This document shows positions 6,479 through 10,578 of a DNA stretch of 10,578 bases, piece by piece. Source of the stretch: Desulfobacterales bacterium (GTDB lineage Bacteria > Desulfobacterota > Desulfobacteria > Desulfobacterales > BuS5); the NCBI GenBank assembly GCA_016735355.1, contig JAERRQ010000004.1:1-10578 (forward strand), written 5' to 3'. The translations under genes were made by a program, and so were the position numbers. A model generated the notes under the pieces. That model did not search any database and was not told the origin of the DNA. It worked only from the letters and a program-made list of their open reading frames with translations. Numbering within the stretch: position 1 is the stretch's first letter; every line of letters begins with the position of its first letter.

Positions 6479-7522
6479 CTAAACCCATATAATTTTATCG
6501 TCTGTCTCTTTTCGCTCTACTATCTCCCCTATCAGAAAGGCCTTTTCATCCATGGCATTTAAACGCTCCAGGAGTTCCTGGGCAGTATCCTCAGGGAGAA
6601 TGCCTACCAGTCCGATGCCGTTATTAAATGTACGCCGCATCTCTCTGTCTGATATTTTGCCGGCATCTTTAAGGAAATGAAAAATCGGAGGCACATCCCA
6701 TGAATCCGTTTGTATGACTGCCTGGCAAGTCTCAGGAAGAACACGAACCACATTCTCTGAAATCCCGCCGCCGGTTATGTGGGCAAGTCCATGAATCGGC
6801 ATATCTTTAATAAAGCTGTGGATAATTTCTGAATATATTTTTGTGGGTATAAGAAGCTCCTCACCTATGGTTTTGCCTATTTCCGGAACATAAGTATCGA
6901 TTTTCATTTTAAGAATATTAAAACATAGCTTCCGCACCAGGGAATATCCGTTGCTGTGAAGGCCGCTGGATGCAACTCCGATAAGTTTATGACCAACTCC
7001 GATCCCTGAACCGTCGACAATTTTGCTGTTATCGACTATGCCTACAGCAAACCCTGCCAGGTCATATTCATTTTTTTTATACATACCCGGCATTTCGGCG
7101 GTTTCGCCGCCTATTAAGGCGCAGTTTGCTTCTATGCATCCGTTCGCTATTCCCTTAATTATATCAGTAGCGGTCCTGGTCTTTAATGTTCCCATGGAGA
7201 GGTAGTCCAGAAAAAAAAGCGGTTTGGCCCCTTGCACGGCTATATCATTAACGCACATGGCAACAAGATCTATACCAATTGTGTTGTGTATATTCATCAT
7301 GCCGGCTATTTTCAACTTTGTACCGACTCCATCAGTAGAACTAACAAGAACAGGTCTTTCAAGATGGGTAAGGTTAAGGGAGAACAGGCCTCCGAATCCG
7401 CCTATTTCACCCATTACACCTGAACGCGGCGTTGCTTTTGAAATTTTTTTTATGATATTGACGAACCTGTCCGCCTTGTCGATATCAACACCAGCGCCCG
7501 CATAAGTTAAAGGTTTGTTCAT
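6479..7522 (-). CDS. purM: Phosphoribosylformylglycinamidine cyclo-ligase (AIR synthase)
   Basis: A 347-residue enzyme that catalyses the ATP-dependent closure of FGAM to aminoimidazole ribonucleotide, the fifth step of de novo purine synthesis. It acts in the cytoplasm, normally as a dimer. Recognised blocks in order are YAGAGVDIDKAD (7-18), the glycine-rich GEIGGFGGLF (38-47), SSTDGVGTKLKIA (61-73), GIDLVAMCVNDI (83-94), GGETAEMPGMY (138-148), GLHSNGYSLVRKL (187-199) and, near the C-terminal domain, HITGGGISEN. Length matches the family. The minus-strand Shine-Dalgarno AGGAG (7533-7529) lies six bases before the ATG and fixes the start. tsaD follows 15 bases downstream on the same strand. 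Other pur genes are absent here, so purM is detached from a purine cluster. A TTGACT-containing promoter candidate lies in the divergent region upstream. Confidence 0.97.
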   Translation of the reverse strand: MNKPLTYAGAGVDIDKADRFVNIIKKISKATPRSGVMGEIGGFGGLFSLNLTHLERPVLVSSTDGVGTKLKIAGMMNIHNTIGIDLVAMCVNDIAVQGAKPLFFLDYLSMGTLKTRTATDIIKGIANGCIEANCALIGGETAEMPGMYKKNEYDLAGFAVGIVDNSKIVDGSGIGVGHKLIGVASSGLHSNGYSLVRKLCFNILKMKIDTYVPEIGKTIGEELLIPTKIYSEIIHSFIKDMPIHGLAHITGGGISENVVRVLPETCQAVIQTDSWDVPPIFHFLKDAGKISDREMRRTFNNGIGLVGILPEDTAQELLERLNAMDEKAFLIGEIVERKETDDKIIWV

Positions 7523-7599
7523 GTTAATCTCCTGAAATAATACTTTGTAATGTGGATGTTATTTCATCCTCATTCCTTAAGGCTTATGAAATTCAAAAA

Positions 7600-7628
7600 A
7601 ATTTAATCTGATTCATGATAAAAGTCAA
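7600..7628 (-). promoter_or_regulatory. Candidate promoter for purM-tsaD
   Basis: On the minus strand, TTGACT (7628-7623) is followed after 17 bases by TAAATT (7605-7600), a good -35 box with a moderate -10 box. Predicted transcription would begin near 7593 and give a leader of about 70 bases before the purM ATG. The -35 box is formed by the left arm of the inverted repeat at 7622-7645. Based on consensus matching only. Confidence 0.4.
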
Positions 7629-7645
7629 AACAATTTTTTTGACTT
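7622..7645. promoter_or_regulatory. Perfect inverted repeat between divergent purM and alaC
   Basis: AAGTCAAAA (7622-7630) and TTTTGACTT (7637-7645) form a perfect 9-base inverted repeat around a 6-base spacer, in the middle of the 218-base divergent intergenic region. Each arm contains TTGACT reading outward, so the element either is a pair of back-to-back -35 boxes, a repressor operator covering both, or both. A second palindrome, AAAGGCCTTT, follows at 7646-7655 in the spacer of the rightward promoter. It is not followed by a T run appropriate to a terminator. Confidence 0.5.
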
Positions 7646-7665
7646 AAAGGCCTTTGTATTATAAT
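7639..7665 (+). promoter_or_regulatory. Candidate promoter for alaC
   Basis: TTGACT (7639-7644) and a perfect TATAAT (7660-7665) are separated by 15 bases, slightly short of the usual 16-18. The -35 box sits in the right arm of the inverted repeat. Transcription would begin near 7672, about 70 bases before the ATG at 7741, mirroring the purM side. Confidence 0.45.
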
Positions 7666-7740
7666 TAATAACGCTTAATAGAATTAAAGTTCCTTTTATT
7701 GAGAAGTCATGAATCAAATTTTCACGATGAGGTTATCATT

Positions 7741-8907
7741 ATGACACCGTTTGCCAGGCTAGATCGTCTGCCTCCTTATGTATTCGCAACTGTAAACAAG
7801 ATAAAAATGGATGCCAGGCATGCTGGAGAGGATATTATTGATCTAGGCATGGGAAATCCTGATCAAGGAACTCCGCAACATATTGTAGACAAAATGATTG
7901 AGGCTGTTCAAAAATCACATAATCATCGCTATTCGGCTTCCATGGGCATAAAAAAGCTCAGGATGGCAATTTCAAGCTGGTATAAACGAAGATATGATGT
8001 GGATATTGATCCCGAAAGCGAGGCTATTGTCACAATCGGTGCAAAAGAGGGGATATCACACCTTATACTAGTTACCATACGCCCGGGAGATATTGTTTTT
8101 ACACCTAATCCTACTTACCCCATTCATCCTTATTCTGCAATTATTTCAGGAGGTAATGTCAGAGGAATACCGGTTGGACCTGACTCCGATTTTTTTGAAA
8201 ATCTCGTGGAGGCCACCAAGCAGACATGGCCTAAACCAAAAGTCCTGATAATTAGTTATCCTCATAATCCGACAACAGAAGTGGTTGATCTTGAATTTTT
8301 TGAAAAAATCGTGGATTATGCTAAAGAGCACAAAATCATGGTTATCCATGATTTTGCTTATGCAGATCTTGTTTTTGACGGTTATAAAGCGCCGAGTTTT
8401 TTGCAGGCCAAAGGAGCCAGGGATGTGGGTGTGGAATTTTTTTCAGTCTCCAAAAGCTACAATATGCCGGGATGGCGTGTGGGATTTTGTGTAGGCAATC
8501 CTGAAGTTATAGCTGCACTGAGGCGTATCAAAAGCTATCTTGATTATGGAGTTTTTCAGCCGATTCAGATAGCCGCCATTATAGCATTGAACGGCCCCCA
8601 GGATTGTGTGGAAGATATACGCACACTCTACAAGGAACGGCGTGATACTCTGATTTCAGCTCTTAACCGCGCAGGATGGAATGTACCCAGTCCAAAGGGA
8701 ACCATGTTTGTATGGGCAAAAATACCTGACCAATTTGTTAAGATGGGATCTGTGGAATTTTCCAAATTTCTTATCAAGGAGGCAAAAATTGCTGTTGCTC
8801 CTGGTTTGGGGTTTGGTGCATATGGTGATGAATACGTCCGGTTTGCACTCATAGAAAACAGCATGCGTATTAATCAGGGGATCAGAGGAATTAGAAAGGT
8901 TATGTAA
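7741..8907 (+). CDS. alaC: Alanine-type aminotransferase (AlaC family, PLP fold type I)
   Basis: A 388-residue cytoplasmic class I/II aminotransferase. From the N-terminal [10 protein letters not shown] (6-15) onward it closely follows the glutamate-pyruvate aminotransferase AlaC of enterobacteria as I recall that sequence. PLP-site residues are visible: Asn176 in H-N-P-T, Asp204 and Tyr207 in HDFAYAD (203-209), Schiff-base Lys238 in [12 protein letters not shown] with Arg246, and substrate-carboxylate Arg367 in YVRFALIEN. The other hallmark is MGNPDQGTP (37-45). GAGG at 7729-7732, eight bases before the ATG at 7741, fixes the start. A longer reading from a TTG at 7699 adds 14 residues with no homology value. 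It probably makes alanine from pyruvate and glutamate. Its position before hom raises the possibility of a role in aspartate-family amino-acid metabolism, and related LL-diaminopimelate or aspartate aminotransferases are the alternatives. Confidence 0.88.
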   Translation: MTPFARLDRLPPYVFATVNKIKMDARHAGEDIIDLGMGNPDQGTPQHIVDKMIEAVQKSHNHRYSASMGIKKLRMAISSWYKRRYDVDIDPESEAIVTIGAKEGISHLILVTIRPGDIVFTPNPTYPIHPYSAIISGGNVRGIPVGPDSDFFENLVEATKQTWPKPKVLIISYPHNPTTEVVDLEFFEKIVDYAKEHKIMVIHDFAYADLVFDGYKAPSFLQAKGARDVGVEFFSVSKSYNMPGWRVGFCVGNPEVIAALRRIKSYLDYGVFQPIQIAAIIALNGPQDCVEDIRTLYKERRDTLISALNRAGWNVPSPKGTMFVWAKIPDQFVKMGSVEFSKFLIKEAKIAVAPGLGFGAYGDEYVRFALIENSMRINQGIRGIRKVM

Positions 8908-8993
8908 GTTGTGGGGGTGACCTGCGCTTTAGGAGCGGCCTGCAGACTTTAGAGGCGCTTCGCTTGAGGGATAAACAAGGAGGGATCTGCCTG
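8908..8993 (+). repeat. alaC-hom spacer with imperfect tandem repeat
   Basis: This 86-base spacer is more GC-rich than its flanks. Two adjacent units share the pattern CCTGC, then CTTTAG, then GCG: 8921-8937 and 8939-8957. Small hairpins are possible at 8925-8937 (CGCT with AGCG) and 8955-8963 (GCG-CTT-CGC). No T run follows, so this is not an evident terminator, and read-through from alaC into hom is likely. The strong Shine-Dalgarno of hom closes the spacer. Confidence 0.4.
8977..8983 (+). promoter_or_regulatory. Strong Shine-Dalgarno that fixes the hom start
   Basis: AAGGAGG lies ten bases before the ATG at 8994. The longer reading from a TTG at 8964 would place this Shine-Dalgarno inside the gene and adds residues before the Rossmann strand, so the ATG is preferred. 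Confidence 0.75.
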
Positions 8994-10304
8994 ATGAAAA
9001 AAATCAATGTGGGATTGCTCGGATGCGGCACAGTGGGAACCGGTGTGGCAAAAATCCTTATTGAAAATAGAGAACTGCTTACATCCCGGATTGGTGCGGA
9101 ACTGGTACTGAAGCGGGTTGCGGATATAGATATAAAAAAAGAACGGGGAATAATATTTGGTGACGGCGTTTTTGTTAAAGATGCCCGTCAGGTTGTTTCT
9201 GATCCCGGGATTGATATTATAGTAGAAATGATCGGCGGAAAAGGCATCGCAAAAGAACTGATACTGGAAGCAATTGAAAATGGCAAACAGATCGTAACTG
9301 CAAATAAGGCTCTGATAGCAGATCAGGGGAATGCTTTAATCAAAACAGCCGAGGCCAAAGGTGTGGATCTTGCTCTTGAGGCCAGTGTGGGGGGCTGCAT
9401 TCCGATTGTCAAGACCATTCGGGAGTCTTTGGTCGGAGATCGGATAAGATCGATGGTCGGCATTCTGAACGGTACCTGTAATTATATTTTAACGAAAATA
9501 GACGATGACGGAAGCACTTTTCAAGAAGCTCTTGGACAGGCTCAGGCCATCGGATTTGCTGAAGCTGATCCGACCCTGGATATTGAAGGATATGATACTG
9601 CGCACAAACTCGCAATAATATCATCCCTTGCTTACGGAATGGAAATTAATCTTGAAGATATCTATATAGAAGGTATCTCCAGGATTTCTTCGATAGACAT
9701 TGAGTGCGCCAAAGAGTTCAGTTTTAAAATAAAATTGCTTGCCATAAGCAAAAACAGAGGTGGCACGGTTGAGGCGAGAGTACATCCTGCCATGATTTCA
9801 TTTGATAATCTTATAGCGAGTGTCAACGGTTCCATGAATGCCGTTGAAATTACCGGTGATGCGGTGGGCAGCATGGTACTTTGTGGGCATGGAGCAGGCA
9901 TGATGCCGACTGCCGGCGCAGTTGTTAGTGATATCGTTGATATCGCCCGCAACCTTTTATCCCATGTTACAGGGAGAATCCCGGTTCTCTCCTGCCGGTC
10001 CGACAAGATAAGGACTATCCCCGTGCTGCCGATGGATGAGATTCATACTTATTATTATTTCAGGTTTTCCGTATTGGACAGGGCTGGGGTGCTGGCAAAA
10101 ATCGCAGGAATATTGGGCAATTATTCCATCAGCCTGAAGTATGTTACCCAGAAAGGGTTAAGGTCCAACGGTTCCATAACAATAGTAATGTTTACTCATC
10201 TTGCTAAAGAGGCGCATGTAAAAAAAGCTTTGTCGGAAATCAGCACTCTTGATGTTGTAACTGCTACCCCTATTTTAATAAGGATAGAGGATGATCCGGA
10301 ATAA
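8994..10304 (+). CDS. hom: Homoserine dehydrogenase with C-terminal ACT domain
   Basis: A 436-residue cytoplasmic NAD(P)-dependent enzyme that reduces aspartate-4-semialdehyde to homoserine, the branch point to threonine and methionine. The Rossmann domain begins KKINVGLLGCGTVGTGVAK (2-20) with the GxGxxG nucleotide loop. TANKALIA (102-109) carries the conserved Lys105. The catalytic and dimerisation part has GILNGTCNYILT (156-167) and GFAEADPTLDIEGYDTAHKL (187-206), with the catalytic Lys at 205. A C-terminal ACT domain (about 353-431), FRFSVLDRAGVLAKIAGILG, is the usual allosteric module for threonine feedback. This is the monofunctional form, without an aspartokinase. Length is typical. 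It follows alaC by 86 bases in the same direction, possibly as one transcript. The start at 8994 rests on the strong Shine-Dalgarno and on the expected Rossmann N-terminus. Confidence 0.95.
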   Translation: MKKINVGLLGCGTVGTGVAKILIENRELLTSRIGAELVLKRVADIDIKKERGIIFGDGVFVKDARQVVSDPGIDIIVEMIGGKGIAKELILEAIENGKQIVTANKALIADQGNALIKTAEAKGVDLALEASVGGCIPIVKTIRESLVGDRIRSMVGILNGTCNYILTKIDDDGSTFQEALGQAQAIGFAEADPTLDIEGYDTAHKLAIISSLAYGMEINLEDIYIEGISRISSIDIECAKEFSFKIKLLAISKNRGGTVEARVHPAMISFDNLIASVNGSMNAVEITGDAVGSMVLCGHGAGMMPTAGAVVSDIVDIARNLLSHVTGRIPVLSCRSDKIRTIPVLPMDEIHTYYYFRFSVLDRAGVLAKIAGILGNYSISLKYVTQKGLRSNGSITIVMFTHLAKEAHVKKALSEISTLDVVTATPILIRIEDDPE

Positions 10305-10307
10305 AAA

Positions 10308-10314
10308 AAGGAGG
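10308..10314 (+). promoter_or_regulatory. Orphan Shine-Dalgarno after hom
   Basis: AAGGAGG sits four bases after the hom stop codon, as expected for a co-transcribed next gene. No ATG, GTG or TTG lies at a useful distance. The nearest are a TTG at 10339, which stops after two codons, and a GTG at 10344, which stops after 15. The site therefore appears to have lost its gene. Confidence 0.5.
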
Positions 10315-10335
10315 AAAAAGCTTATAAAAAATAAT

Positions 10336-10578
10336 TTATTGGAGTGAATCAAGGGAAAGAGTTTTTATGGATGGAATTTCAGGCAATCTGATATCATTGG
10401 TAAAAAAATGAGTAGCCCCTGCGTCTAATGCCGCGCTGACCTGGATGGCATCAGGTGTGCTGATATTATGAACGGCCCTTAACTGGGCGGCCTGTTCCGC
10501 AATGGCACTTGAAACTTCCAACGTCATCAGTTTTGAATTAAGCAGGATTTCCCGGTATTCCGTCGCCAGTTCTCTGTT
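10336..10578 (-). CDS. PIN-domain (VapC-like) protein, C-terminal part, runs off the window
   Basis: The visible 80 residues are the C-terminal part of a gene that enters from the right edge on the minus strand. The frame stays open through base 10578, so the internal Met at 10527 is not its start. The segment STPDAIQVSAALDAGATHFFTNDIRL (about 40-65 of the visible part) is the characteristic end of PIN-domain RNases. It has the third acidic residue in T-P-D-A (Asp43) and the fourth in T-N-D (Asp62); the first two acidic residues would lie outside the window. PIN proteins of this size are most often VapC toxins, metal-dependent RNases paired with a small VapB-type antitoxin just upstream, which here would be beyond the window. 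The gene is convergent with hom with only 31 bases between stops. Whether it is a toxin-antitoxin toxin or a solitary PIN protein cannot be decided here. Confidence 0.75.
   Translation of the reverse strand, partial: NRELATEYREILLNSKLMTLEVSSAIAEQAAQLRAVHNISTPDAIQVSAALDAGATHFFTNDIRLPEIPSIKTLSLDSLQ

Noticed and set aside
7699..7740. Longer alaC start at TTG 7699
   Set aside because: A TTG start without a Shine-Dalgarno; GAGG at 7729-7732 and the conserved N-terminus both favour 7741.
9662..10006. 114-codon open frame antisense to hom
   Set aside because: The hom frame is clearly conserved here, and the antisense peptide shows no recognisable domain or ribosome-binding site. It is a shadow of codon bias.
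1..10578. CRISPR array, tRNA, rRNA, transposase or prophage genes
   Set aside because: No regularly spaced repeats, cloverleaf-like sequence or recognisable mobile-element proteins were seen. The PIN gene at the right edge is the only accessory-type gene.

Overview
The window reads as a chromosomal segment of an AT-rich Gram-negative bacterium. It is most likely a deltaproteobacterium (Desulfobacterota, Desulfobacterales-like). That placement is inferred from an AlaC-type aminotransferase next to homoserine dehydrogenase, the purM-tsaD pair, frequent ATA and AGA/AGG codons, and a nutritional emphasis on molybdate/tungstate. No rRNA or other phylogenetic marker was read, so it stays tentative. 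The content is mostly housekeeping plus one oxyanion-transport operon. I found no clear defence island, CRISPR array, tRNA, rRNA, transposase or prophage.

Left part (1-4422, + strand). About 480 bases without a convincing gene precede a tight co-directional run. It starts with a GNAT acetyltransferase and a DUF364/DUF4213-type putative metal-chelation protein. These are followed by the binding protein, permease and ATPase of a molybdate/tungstate-family ABC importer (modA-modB-modC). Gaps are 3, 23, 0 and 6 bases, which suggests one transcript. The end of modC carries a 54-base nested inverted repeat that encodes an unusual Cys-rich C-terminal tail.

Middle (4471-7522). A NagZ-type GH3 beta-N-acetylhexosaminidase (+) meets tsaD (-) tail to tail with a single base between the stop codons. 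tsaD lies 15 bases downstream of purM on the same strand, so purM-tsaD looks like a two-gene operon, with tsaD starting on GTG. Their products act in purine synthesis and in tRNA t6A modification.

Right part (7523-10578). A 218-base divergent region separates purM from an alanine-type aminotransferase (alaC). It contains a perfect 9-base inverted repeat whose two arms each supply a TTGACT -35-like box pointing outward. alaC is followed by homoserine dehydrogenase (hom, with an ACT domain), which has its own strong Shine-Dalgarno site. Just after hom lies a second strong Shine-Dalgarno-like sequence with no gene behind it. Next is the 3' part of a convergent PIN-domain (VapC-like) gene that runs off the right edge. 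This looks like a junction where an accessory toxin-type gene has replaced or displaced the original downstream neighbour.
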